Shown: piece by piece, positions 40,788-49,948 of the stretch
How positions within the stretch are numbered: the first letter of the stretch is position 1
How the letters are laid out: each line of letters begins with the position of its first letter
Assembly: GCA_945952585.1 (NCBI GenBank)
Contig: CAMFII010000005.1
Coordinates: 124,001-188,000 of the forward strand
Direction of reading: 5' to 3'
Origin: an uncultured Rhodobacter sp.
Lineage (GTDB): Bacteria > Pseudomonadota > Alphaproteobacteria > Rhodobacterales > Rhodobacteraceae
Length of the DNA stretch: 64,000 nucleotides
Translations under genes and position numbers: made by a program
Notes under the pieces: model-generated
What the model saw: only the letters and a program-made list of their open reading frames with translations
What the model was told of the DNA's origin: nothing
Databases searched by the model: none

Positions 40788-41813
40788 TCAGTCCCCTGCA
40801 TTGTGCCGCCGCTCAAGCGCGGCGTGAAGCGCCATCATCCCCAGGATGATCGCTCCGATGAAGATGTTGTAGGCGAGCCCCGGCACCCCGATCAGGACGA
40901 TGCCATTGCGCATTAGCCGCAGGATCAGCACGCCCAGGACGGTGCCGATGATCGTGCCGCGCCCGCCCGCCAGCGCCGTGCCGCCGATGACGACCATGGC
41001 GATCACCTCAAGCTCATAGCCGGTGCCCGAGTTCGGGTTGGCGGCCGAAACGCGGATCGACGAGATGATCCCGGCAAAGGCTGACATCACGGCCGACAGC
41101 ATGAAGAGGGCGTTCTTCACCCGCGCTGTAGGCACGCCGCGGTTCCGGGCGGCGACAGGATTGCCGCCGGTGGCCTGGATCCAGTTGCCGAAGCGGGTGC
41201 GGGTCAGGACGTAGTGGAACATCACTGCGAGCAGGATGAACCAGATCAGGCTCATGTAGACGCGCAGGCTGCCGATGTAGAAGTCGCCAACCAGCACCTT
41301 GGACAGCCATTGATCGTCGGCCTTCCAGGTGCGCTGCGGGAAGCCGTCGGTCAGCCACAGCGCCGTGCCGCGCACCACCAAGAGCATGCCGAGCGTCACG
41401 AGGAAGGAGGGGATGCGCAGGCGGGTCACGAAGAGGCCGTTGACCAGCCCGATGACCAGCGCGACGAGGATCGCCGCGAGGAACGCGACCGGCAGCGGAA
41501 GCGCCGCCTCGTTGAAGAGCGTCCACATCACCACCGGCGAAAAGCCGAAGACCGAGCCGACCGACAGGTCGAACTCTCCGGCGGTCATCAGGAGCGTCAT
41601 CGCCAGCGCGATGAGGCCCAGCTCGACCGTGAAGGTCAGCGCGTTGCCGATATTGGTGATCGAGACGAAGGCCGGGTTGATGGCGGTAAAGACCACCAGC
41701 ATGACGACCAGAAGGACCAGCGGCCCGACCTCGGGCTTGTTGATGAGTGTTCGCGTCAGGCCCGCAGCCGTAACCGGCTCGGGCGGTGCCATTGTGGGGC
41801 TGGGTTCGGTCAT
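40788..41813 (-). CDS. Sugar ABC transporter permease
   Basis: 'LLMTAGEFDLSVGSVFGFSPVV', 'VIGGTALAGGRGTIIGTVLGVLIL'. Confidence 0.92.
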   Translation of the reverse strand: MTEPSPTMAPPEPVTAAGLTRTLINKPEVGPLVLLVVMLVVFTAINPAFVSITNIGNALTFTVELGLIALAMTLLMTAGEFDLSVGSVFGFSPVVMWTLFNEAALPLPVAFLAAILVALVIGLVNGLFVTRLRIPSFLVTLGMLLVVRGTALWLTDGFPQRTWKADDQWLSKVLVGDFYIGSLRVYMSLIWFILLAVMFHYVLTRTRFGNWIQATGGNPVAARNRGVPTARVKNALFMLSAVMSAFAGIISSIRVSAANPNSGTGYELEVIAMVVIGGTALAGGRGTIIGTVLGVLILRLMRNGIVLIGVPGLAYNIFIGAIILGMMALHAALERRHNAGD

Positions 41814-41839
41814 CCCGATCTATCCTAACAGGGAAAGGT

Positions 41840-41869
41840 CCGTCCGCGGTGCAGGGACACCGCGGACGG
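41840..41869 (-). terminator. Intra-operon perfect hairpin between SBP and permease genes
   Basis: CCGTCCGCGGTG-CAGGGA-CACCGCGGACGG, 12-bp arms. Confidence 0.7.
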
Positions 41870-41880
41870 CAGGCAGGGAG

Positions 41881-42780
41881 TTAATTGCCGCCCATGATCT
41901 TGTGATAGACCGGGGCCGTGTCCTTCTCGTAGAGCGCACCGGTGATGATGTTGAAGCCGATCGGGATACCGTTCGTCTCCATCAGCAGCGCCGAGAGGCA
42001 CATGTAGGAGGTGGCCTGCGGGTCCTGCCACATGCCGGCGGCGACGTAGCCGTCCATCACCTCCTGGGTGGTGTCGAGCGAGTTGCCCCAGCCGACGACG
42101 GGAATGTCGCCCGGTTTGAGCCCGGCCTGATCCCAGACACGCTTGACCGAACCCGTGACCATGTCGCCGAGACCGATCATCGCCTTGATCTTGTCGCGGT
42201 TCGCCGTGACGTAATCGGTCATGCGGTTGATGACCTCGGCCTGGTCGAGCGTGGCATCGGTCACTTCCCAGGTGATCCCGAGCGGCTCGAAGACCGACTT
42301 GATGCCCTTTTCCTCTTCCACGCCATACGACGCTCCGGGAACCTCAACGGGCATCCAGACGAAGTCGCCCGACTTCACCAGCCCCTTGTCGACAAGGTAC
42401 TGCGCCCAGGTCTTGCCGACATGGATCAGGTCGCCGCCGACATAGGCGTTCCAGTCCGCCTGCGGGTCAGGCGTGTTGAAGTTCACGATCGGGATGCCCG
42501 CCGCCCGGGCTTCCTTCACCACGTCCACCATCGAGCCGGGGTCGGGGCTGGTCGAGCAGATGCCGGAAGCACCCGCCGCGATGGCGGCGCGGACGGCTTC
42601 CTGCTGGCTCGGCACGTCGCCCGAGTGGAACGAGGTGTTGACCGTGTTGCCCGTTTCCTTGGCCCAGGCTTCGGCGCCTTGCAGGAAATAGGTCCAGACC
42701 GGGTCAGCGGGTCCGCCATGCGAGATCCAGTAGAAGGTCTTGCCTTCGGCCAGCGCGGTGCCGGCACTCAGCGCGAGCAC
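41881..42780 (-). pseudogene. Sugar ABC substrate-binding protein, 5'-truncated at IS6 junction
   Basis: Reading frame starts LALSAGTALAEGKTFYWISHGG, i.e. only the end of the signal peptide remains before the IS end. Confidence 0.8.
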
Positions 42781-42781
42781 T

Positions 42782-43598
42782 GGTGCTGTCAGACAAATGC
42801 GGACTCGTCTCAGTTAGGGCAGGGGGGCTATCCCTATTCAGCGCAGAGCCCGCGCCACTCGGTGAGAGCGGCGGCGCGGGTCTGCTTGAAAAGAGAGCGG
42901 GAAGAGAGGCTGCGTTCGTGGTTAAAATGGTTGAAGATCGAGGCGTGAATGGATGCGAATTTCTGCAGACTTCGCATCTTGCGGAATCGCAGCATCGCTC
43001 GCTCTCGTCGCCGGAACGGCAGGTGCGAATTCTCCGCGCGATTGTTGGTCCAACGTCCCATTTCGCGATCATCGCCACGACCAAGGTCCTTGAGGGCCGC
43101 GCCATAGGACCTTAGTCGATCGGTGACGAGGCGTTCCGGCCGACCATGCCGGCGCATCGATTTCTTGAGGAATTTCAATGCCGCCTTGCGATCTCGGGCT
43201 TTCGTCACGAAGCTTTCCAGGATCTCGCCCTCGTGATCGACGGCACGCCACAGGTAGTGCATCTCGCCGTTGATCTTCACGTACATCTCATCGAGATGCC
43301 AACGCCAGTGGCGGCAGTTGCGCATCCGGTCGACCCGCCGCCGGCGGATTTCGGCGGCGAACATAGGGCCGAACCGGTTCCACCAGAACCGCACGGTTTC
43401 ATGGCTGATTTCGATGCCACGCTCATGCAACAGGTCCTCGACGTTGCGCAACGAAAGCGGGTAACGGACGTACATCATCACGGCCAGCCGGATGATCTCC
43501 GGACTCGTCTTGAAATACCGGAACGGGGAACGTTGGGTCATTGGCGCAGGGTAGGGCCGTCACTTCCCCGTCTCAAGCCGAGTTCCTCTGACAGAACC
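42782..43598 (-). mobile_element. IS6-family insertion sequence, ~817 bp
   Basis: Transposase plus terminal IRs GGTGCTGTCAGA (left) / GGTTCTGTCAGA (right, reverse complement). Confidence 0.85.
42834..43541 (-). CDS. IS6-family transposase
   Basis: MTQRSPFRYFKTSPEIIRLAVMMYVRYPLSLRNVEDLLHERGIEISHETVRFWWNRFGP...WHLDEMYVKINGEMHYLWRAVDHEG...; DDE IS6 architecture. Confidence 0.95.
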   Translation of the reverse strand: MTQRSPFRYFKTSPEIIRLAVMMYVRYPLSLRNVEDLLHERGIEISHETVRFWWNRFGPMFAAEIRRRRVDRMRNCRHWRWHLDEMYVKINGEMHYLWRAVDHEGEILESFVTKARDRKAALKFLKKSMRRHGRPERLVTDRLRSYGAALKDLGRGDDREMGRWTNNRAENSHLPFRRRERAMLRFRKMRSLQKFASIHASIFNHFNHERSLSSRSLFKQTRAAALTEWRGLCAE

Positions 43599-44875
43599 AG
43601 CGCGAGGTCACGGCCGAGCGGATCCGGGACAAGATCGCGGCCTCGAAGAAGAAAGGACTCTGGATGGGCGGCGTGCCGCCCCTGGGTTACGATCCCCATC
43701 CGGACCCGAAAACCCGCGGTCTCGTCGTCAACGCCGACGAGGCAGAGACGGTCCGGACGATCTTCGCGCTCTACGACGACCTTGGGTGCCTGAACGCGGT
43801 CATGCGCCGGGCCAACGATCTGGGCCTGCGCTCCAAGCGGCACAGCTTCAAGTCCGGGCGGGTTCATGGTGGCAATCCGTTCTCGCGGGGCCAGATCTAC
43901 GCTCTGCTGCGCAACCCGATCTACATCGGCAAGATCCGCCACAAGGCCCGGGTCTGGGACGGCCAGCATGCGCCGATCTTGGACGAGGCCCTGTGGGACA
44001 GGGTCCAGTCGAAGCTCCAGGCCGCAAGCGCCCGCCCGCGCGGCCAAAAAGGCGCCGGAGATCATCCGGGCAAGAGCCGCGTCGCCCTTTTGACCGGCAA
44101 GCTCCGCGACGACACCGGCGATCGGCTGACGCCGACCCACACCCGACGGCATGGCCGGCAGATCCGCTACTATGTCTCGAACCGGCTGATCTCGGGCGGG
44201 ACGGATCCCGGCGGATGGCGCCTGCCCGCAGCCGCTCTCGAAGAGGCCGTTGCCAATACCATCGCGGGGCACCTGATCACCCTTGCCCGCGACCACCGGC
44301 TCTGCGCGGAAGCGGACCTGCAGCAGTCCGAGACCGTGAAGGACAAGGTGCGCCACCTCGCCGGTCAGTTCACGGACGGCGCGCCCGATCGGATTGCCGC
44401 GCTTCTGTCCGACGGGACCATCGGCAGGAACCGCATCGCCCTGCGGCTGCAGGCCAAGGCGCTTGGCGAGGCGCTGGATCTACAGCCCGAAGCGATTGAT
44501 CCAGCGGCCGTCACGATCGACGCGCCCTTCGCCCTGCGCCGACGGGGCGTCGAGGGCAAGATCATCGTCGGGGACCGCGAGCCGCAGTCTGATCGTACCC
44601 TGCTGCGCGCCCTCGCCAAGGCTCATGACTGGGTGGCCGATCTTCGCAAGGGCAAGGCCCTGGGCGACATCGCGGCCTCAATCGGGCATTCCGAGTCCTA
44701 CATCCGTACTAGGGCGCAACTCGCCTACCTCGCGCCCGCGATCCAGGGCGCCATCCTCGACGGGCGCCAGCCGACCGACCTGACGCTCGAACGGATCATC
44801 CGGAAACCCGTGCCGCTGGACTGGGATGCACAGGCCAGATTGTATGGGTTCGCGCAAGGACCGGGACAACCCTGA
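43599..44875 (+). pseudogene. Large serine recombinase remnant, catalytic N-terminal domain missing
   Basis: In-frame QREVTAERIRDKIAASKKKGLWMGGVPPLGYDPHPD...LLRNPIYIGKIRHKARVWDGQHAPILDEALWDRVQ; recombinase domain abutting the IS end. Confidence 0.85.
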
Positions 44876-44931
44876 TCCAGGCGCAGCGATACCTGTTTGC
44901 GAAGAAAACGTCTCTGATACGGACGAAAATG

Positions 44932-45058
44932 TTCCCTGTTATTGTGCGCAGGGAATTCGGCTGTAAGTCTCTGATAACACTCGCTGAGTCATGGCAGAAC
45001 TCGGGGTGAGAGGCTGGATTCCGGGAGAATTCCCTGCAAATTCCCTGTTAGCAGGGAA
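44932..45058. repeat. Cluster of TTCCCTG/CAGGGAA inverted repeats
   Basis: TTCCCTG-ttattgtgcg-CAGGGAA (44932-44955), AATTCCCTGC (from 45028), TTCCCTG-TTAG-CAGGGAA (45041-45058). Confidence 0.75.
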
Positions 45059-45226
45059 ATCCCGGCCCAACCGAAGCGCGTGATGGCGCCTCCGGAGACG
45101 GTGCCGTGAAATCAGGGGGAAGAAGGGATTGTTGGTTGTCTCCGCTCCGGAAGGCACTAGCCAAGCCCCTGAAAAACCGGGGAAAAACAGGGAAGAAGCG
45201 ACTGCGAGGGGAGAGACAGGGGTGGG

Positions 45227-45316
45227 TGGCGGACAGAGAGGGATTCGAACCCTCGAGACGGTTCCCCGCCTACACACTTTCCAGGCGTGCGCCTTCGACC
45301 ACTCGGCCATCTGTCC
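45227..45316 (-). tRNA. tRNA-Ser (anticodon GGA)
   Basis: GGACAGATGGCCGAGTGGTCGAAGGCGCACGCCTGGAAAGTGTGTAGGCGGGGAACCGTCTCGAGGGTTCGAATCCCTCTCTGTCCGCCA; class II long variable arm, encoded CCA. Confidence 0.95.
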
Positions 45317-45466
45317 TTGCGCGGCTGTGTAGCCGGGAAAGGCGGGCAGGTGCAAGGGTTGACCTGCATCATTGGGAACGGACATGCCACGCCTTGTCTG
45401 CCAGAGCCAATCGGCTAAACCGGAGCGGAACCAGGCCGATGCGGCGGCAGGCCACAGGGGGACAGG

Positions 45467-46132
45467 ATGGCGGACGCAGGGAAAGGGGCAGGGCGCGCGC
45501 GGCCGGTGCTCGATCCGATTGACCGCCTGTCAGAAATCAGCTTCGGCCTCCTGATGGCGCTGACCTTTACCGGAACCATGAGCGTCACGCTCGGCGAGGG
45601 CGGGCAGGTGCGCGACGTGCTTCTTGCAGCGCTCGGCTGCAACATCGCCTGGGGCATCGTCGATGCGATGGTCTACCTGCTGTCCACCTACACAGATCGC
45701 GGGCGAGGGCGGGCTGCGGCCGATGCGATCCGCGCGGCCTCTCGCGCCGAGGCGCGGGCGCTCCTGCGCGAGGAACTGCCGGAAGGCGCGGGCGAGGTGC
45801 TGAGCGAACAGGAACTCGACCAGATGATCGCAATGATGCGCGCCCATCCGCGCTCTGCGCCACAGCGGGAACTCACGCGGGGCGACCTGCGGGCGGCGCT
45901 GGCGGTCTTTGCGCTGGTCACGCTGGCGACGCTGCCGCCGACCTTGCCGTTCCTGATCTTTGATCATCTGCCGCTGGCGATGCGGGTGTCGAACGCGGCG
46001 TCGCTTGCCATGCTGGCGCTGATCGGCTGGCGGCTCGACCGGCTGATGGGCGGAGAGGCCAGGCATCTCGTCTGGATCGTGCCGGTCTTTGGCAGCATCC
46101 TTGTCGTCGTCACCATCGCGCTTGGAGGGTAA
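45467..46132 (+). CDS. Integral membrane protein, possibly VIT1/CCC1-like
   Basis: 'LDPIDRLSEISFGLLMALTFTGTMSV', several TM segments; family assignment tentative. Confidence 0.5.
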   Translation: MADAGKGAGRARPVLDPIDRLSEISFGLLMALTFTGTMSVTLGEGGQVRDVLLAALGCNIAWGIVDAMVYLLSTYTDRGRGRAAADAIRAASRAEARALLREELPEGAGEVLSEQELDQMIAMMRAHPRSAPQRELTRGDLRAALAVFALVTLATLPPTLPFLIFDHLPLAMRVSNAASLAMLALIGWRLDRLMGGEARHLVWIVPVFGSILVVVTIALGG

Positions 46133-47056
46133 ATGTTCATTCCGGTAATCGGCGCGGGCTCGATCGGGCGTCGCCACCATGACAACCTCGGGGCGCTTGG
46201 AGTCCGGACGGCGCTTCTGCCCTGGCGGGCCTTTGCTCCGGAGCAGCTTGATGGCGCCGATGCCGTGGTGATTGCTACGGCGACGCAGGTCCGGCTGGAG
46301 CTGGTGCAGCTGGCGGCGGAGCGGGGACTGCCGTTTTATGTCGAGAAGCCGCTTTCGCATGATCTTGTGACGGTCGATGCGATCCTGGCGGCTGCCGGAC
46401 CGCTGGCGCGGCGGTCGATGGTGGGCTTCATGATGCGCTACCATCCTGCGTTCCGGGCGTTGGCGCGGCTGGATCTGTCCAGGGTGTATGAGGCATCCTT
46501 CGGCATCGGCCATGACGTGCGGCTGTGGCGCAAGAACTGGTCCTTTGCGGCCAGTTACGCGGCACTGCCGGAAGGGGGCGGCGTGTTGCTCGACCTCTGC
46601 CACGAGCTCGACATGGCGTTGACGTTGCTGCCGCAGGCGCAGGTGGCCGGGGTGGCGAGCCTGGGTCATGTGCGGTTTCCGGGCGTGGATTTCGCCTCGC
46701 GGATCAGCCTCGAAGGCGCGGGGCTCATCGGCTCGGTGGCGATGGATTACCTTTCGCCGGTGAGCTTTCGTCGGATCGTGCTGCGCGGGTCGGACCTCGT
46801 TGCGGATTTCGACCTGATCGCCGGGCGGTATCGGCTGGACGAGGGCGGGCGGACGCGCGAACTGGAGCTTCCGTTCGAGAGAAATGACATGTTTCTTGCG
46901 GCCTTGCGGGATTTCCTTCATCTGGCGCGCGAAGAGCCGGTCTCGGATGTCGAGCACCTTCCAAGACTGGACCTTGCCAGCGAAAATTGCCGCGCCATTG
47001 CCCGGGCCTGGGGGGCGCGGCGGTTCACCGGGAGTGTGATGGGAGACTACGCATGA
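46133..47056 (+). CDS. Gfo/Idh/MocA-family oxidoreductase (PtmF-like by context)
   Basis: 'FIPVIGAGSIGRRHHDNLGALGV', 'FYVEKPLSHDLV'. Confidence 0.88.
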   Translation: MFIPVIGAGSIGRRHHDNLGALGVRTALLPWRAFAPEQLDGADAVVIATATQVRLELVQLAAERGLPFYVEKPLSHDLVTVDAILAAAGPLARRSMVGFMMRYHPAFRALARLDLSRVYEASFGIGHDVRLWRKNWSFAASYAALPEGGGVLLDLCHELDMALTLLPQAQVAGVASLGHVRFPGVDFASRISLEGAGLIGSVAMDYLSPVSFRRIVLRGSDLVADFDLIAGRYRLDEGGRTRELELPFERNDMFLAALRDFLHLAREEPVSDVEHLPRLDLASENCRAIARAWGARRFTGSVMGDYA

Positions 47057-47760
47057 TCATCGGTCATATCGGCGCCCGGAAGGGATCGAAGGGCGTGCCG
47101 GGCAAGAACTTTCGCCCGATCTGCGGCAAGCCGTTGATCGACTGGTCGCTCGACCAGCTGTTCGACAGCCCGACCGTGGATGCCGTCGTCGTCTCGACCG
47201 ACGACGAGCGCATTTACGAGCATGCCGTGCGCCGGGGCGCGCTGGAGATCGGGCTCCGGCCCGCGCATCTGGCGACGGATACCGCCGGGAAATGGGGTGT
47301 CTGGCAGCATGCGCTCGAGGCGAGCGAGAAGATCACCGGGCCGGCGACGGCCTTTCTCGACCTCGACTGCACCTCGCCGCTGCGGCTGCCCGAGGATATC
47401 GAGAATGCGCTGGTGCTCTTTGCCGAGGAACGGCCGGACATGGTGATGTCCTGCTGCGAGGCGCGGAAGAACCCATATTTCAACCTTGTGGAACCCGATG
47501 CCTCGGGCGCTTTGCACGTCTCCAAACCCCTGCCGGGCGGGGTCGTGGCGCGGCAGCAGGCGCCGGTCGTCTATGAGCACGCGGCTTCGACCTATGTCGT
47601 GGCGCCGGACTACCTCAAGCGTTCCAAGGGGCTGTGGGAGGGGCGGGTGATCCCCTATCTCATGCTGCCCGAGCGCTGTGTCGACATCGATTCCCCCTTC
47701 GATTTCAAATGGGTGGAGTTTCTCTTGCGCGAACGGATCGAAGGAGCCGCACATGGCTGA
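47053..47760 (+). CDS. Acylneuraminate cytidylyltransferase family protein (CMP-nonulosonate synthetase-like)
   Basis: MIIGHIGARKGSKGVPGKNFRPICGKPLIDWSLDQL; NeuA N-terminal signature. Confidence 0.9.
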   Translation: MIIGHIGARKGSKGVPGKNFRPICGKPLIDWSLDQLFDSPTVDAVVVSTDDERIYEHAVRRGALEIGLRPAHLATDTAGKWGVWQHALEASEKITGPATAFLDLDCTSPLRLPEDIENALVLFAEERPDMVMSCCEARKNPYFNLVEPDASGALHVSKPLPGGVVARQQAPVVYEHAASTYVVAPDYLKRSKGLWEGRVIPYLMLPERCVDIDSPFDFKWVEFLLRERIEGAAHG

Positions 47761-48544
47761 TCAACTCAAAGGGCGGACCATCTTCATCACCGGATCGGGC
47801 GGCGTTCTGGGCTCGACCTATGTGCGGAGGATGCTGGATCAGGGCGCGCGGGTGGTGGCTTCGGACTTGCCGGGTCCTCGGGCCGAGGCGCTGAAGGAGA
47901 AACACGGCGGCAACCCGGACTTCCGCTTCTACGATCTCGATGTGGGTGTGGAAGATCAGGTGATCGAGATCTTCCAGCGCATCCTCAAGGATGGCTGGGA
48001 GCCGAACGTGGTCCTGAACAATGCGGCCATCACCGGCGAGATGCTGATGGGGGCGGGAAAGCCCTTTCCCGATTTCGCGGATACGACGGTCGCCGATTTC
48101 GAGCGGACGCTGCGCACCAACCTGACGGGTGCCTTCATGATCGCCCGGCAGATGGACCGCGACATCGTCGGCAAATGGCCGGCAACGTTGGTCAATGTCG
48201 CCTCGATGTATGCGTTGAACGGGGCGCATCACCCGATCTACGAGGGGATGCCGTTCAAGAACTTCTCGGCCTATGGGGTGACCAAGGCGGGCATCCACGG
48301 GTTGACAGTCTGGCTCGCCGGCTACTGGGCGCCGCGCAAGGCGACCGTCAATACCATCGCGCCGGGGGCGGTGTTCAACGGCCATTCGGACGAGTTCCAG
48401 CGGCGGGTCAGCGAACTCATCATGGCGGGGCGGATGGCGCAGCCAGACGAGATCGCGGATGCGATGCTGTTCCTGTGCAGCGCGCAGGCGGGCTACATGA
48501 CCGGGCAGCTGGTCAATGTCGATGGCGGGTTCAGCGCCTGGTAG
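47753..48544 (+). CDS. SDR-family oxidoreductase (PtmA-like by context)
   Basis: 'TIFITGSGGVLGSTYVRRML', 'YGVTKAGIHGLTVWLA'. Confidence 0.88.
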   Translation: MADQLKGRTIFITGSGGVLGSTYVRRMLDQGARVVASDLPGPRAEALKEKHGGNPDFRFYDLDVGVEDQVIEIFQRILKDGWEPNVVLNNAAITGEMLMGAGKPFPDFADTTVADFERTLRTNLTGAFMIARQMDRDIVGKWPATLVNVASMYALNGAHHPIYEGMPFKNFSAYGVTKAGIHGLTVWLAGYWAPRKATVNTIAPGAVFNGHSDEFQRRVSELIMAGRMAQPDEIADAMLFLCSAQAGYMTGQLVNVDGGFSAW

Positions 48545-48553
48545 TCGATATGC

Positions 48554-48605
48554 GATTTTTCTGCGAAAAATCAGGCCCCGCTTTGGGATTTTTCGTAGAA
48601 AAATC
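48554..48605. repeat. Paired palindromic element
   Basis: GATTTTTCTGCGAAAAATC (48554-48572) aggccccgctttgg GATTTTTCGTAGAAAAATC (48587-48605). Confidence 0.9.
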
Positions 48606-48616
48606 GGGGTAGTTGG

Positions 48617-49948
48617 TTAGCGCGCCGCCAGAAGTACTGGCAGGGCGGCAAGCGTTTTTTCCACCGCTCCGGTATGATCCGCGAGGAACTTGTCGATCTG
48701 CGCCCGGGTCGGCTGTGGGGAGTCGGGGCCGAGAGCCTCGCACAGGTCGCCTGGCGAAGTGAGGTGGCGGCAGACGCGGGCGGCGATGGCCTCGGTCGCG
48801 GGATACTCGATGGTGTGGATGTCAGGGCCGACCATCACCGGTTTGTGCAGCACGAGCGGCTCGGAGATGTTGTGCGAGCCTTTCGGGGTGAAGCCGCCGC
48901 CGACCGCGACCCGGTCGGCCATGGCAAGCCACGCATACATCTCGCCGAGCGAGTCGCAGAGAAGCACGTCGATCGTCGGCGGGGTGCCGGTAGGCTGCAG
49001 GCCGGGGCCAAGGATTTCTGAACGACGGGCGAAGATCAGGCCATCGGCGCGGAGCAGCTCTGCCACCACGCCGAAGCGTTCGGGTTTGCGCGGAATGTAG
49101 AGGACGAGGGGCGAAGGCTGTCCGGCCGCATGGTATTCCGCCCGCGCGGCGTGGATCGCGGCAAGAAAGATCGCGTCCTCTCCTTCGACCACGCTGGCAA
49201 AGGCGAAGACCGGGCGATGTTCGGCCCGGAACCAGTGGCGCAGCGCAAGGCCCTTGTCGACCAGCGCCTGTGGCACCGGCTGTTCAAAGCGCAATTCCCC
49301 GGTGACCGCGATGTTGGTGACGCCGACGCTTTCGAAGCGCTCGCGCTGCAGGTCGGATTTCACCAGCGCCCCGGCGAAGCCGGTCATCATCGCCGCGCGG
49401 ATCGGCAGGTGGCGGGCGTCGCGGGCGAGGCTTTTCGACGGATACTGGGCGTTGCACATGAAGAGAGGAACGCGATGGCGATGGGCAGAGGCGATCATCC
49501 GCGGCCAGATCTCGATTTCCATGACCAGGCCGTAGCGCGGGCGGTAGGCGCGGAAGAAGCGGCGATAGGCGAAGTCGAACTCGAAGGGCACCCAGACCGG
49601 GACGAGACGCCCTTCGGCGATCTCGCGGGCAAAGACCGAGGCCGCCTCGCGCCGGCCGGCGGGGGTGAAATGGGTGGTCACCACGCGCTCGCCCCGGTCG
49701 AGAAGCGCGCGCACCAGGGGCACGGCCGAGCGCATTTCGCCAAGCGAGACGGCATGGACCCAGACCGAGTCCGGAAGGCGGGTGCTGGCATGTCCGAAAC
49801 GTTCGCCAAGATGGGTGCCGTAATCGGCATCCTTGCGGGCGCGGCGGCGGATGTAGAGCAGGATCGCGGGCAGGGCGAGGGTCCACAGCAGCGCATAGCC
49901 CAGGAGAAACAGGCGGATGCGCAGGGTGGGGTAAGGGGCCTTGGTCAT
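48617..49948 (-). CDS. waaA: 3-deoxy-D-manno-octulosonic acid transferase (WaaA/KdtA, GT30)
   Basis: 'GTHLGERFGHA', 'VWVHAVSLGEMRSAVPLVRALL', 'GLVMEIEIWPRMI', 'VAVGGGFTPKGSHNISEPL'. Confidence 0.88.
   Translation of the reverse strand: MTKAPYPTLRIRLFLLGYALLWTLALPAILLYIRRRARKDADYGTHLGERFGHASTRLPDSVWVHAVSLGEMRSAVPLVRALLDRGERVVTTHFTPAGRREAASVFAREIAEGRLVPVWVPFEFDFAYRRFFRAYRPRYGLVMEIEIWPRMIASAHRHRVPLFMCNAQYPSKSLARDARHLPIRAAMMTGFAGALVKSDLQRERFESVGVTNIAVTGELRFEQPVPQALVDKGLALRHWFRAEHRPVFAFASVVEGEDAIFLAAIHAARAEYHAAGQPSPLVLYIPRKPERFGVVAELLRADGLIFARRSEILGPGLQPTGTPPTIDVLLCDSLGEMYAWLAMADRVAVGGGFTPKGSHNISEPLVLHKPVMVGPDIHTIEYPATEAIAARVCRHLTSPGDLCEALGPDSPQPTRAQIDKFLADHTGAVEKTLAALPVLLAAR

Noticed and set aside
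42770-43606. AGCGCGAG on both sides of the IS6 element as a target-site duplication
   Set aside because: Offset four bases from the left IR end and in two unrelated genes; simple insertion is not supported
45530-46957. 475-aa reverse ORF opposite the membrane protein and Gfo/Idh genes
   Set aside because: Shadow ORF with no domain; the + strand has NAD-binding and EKP motifs
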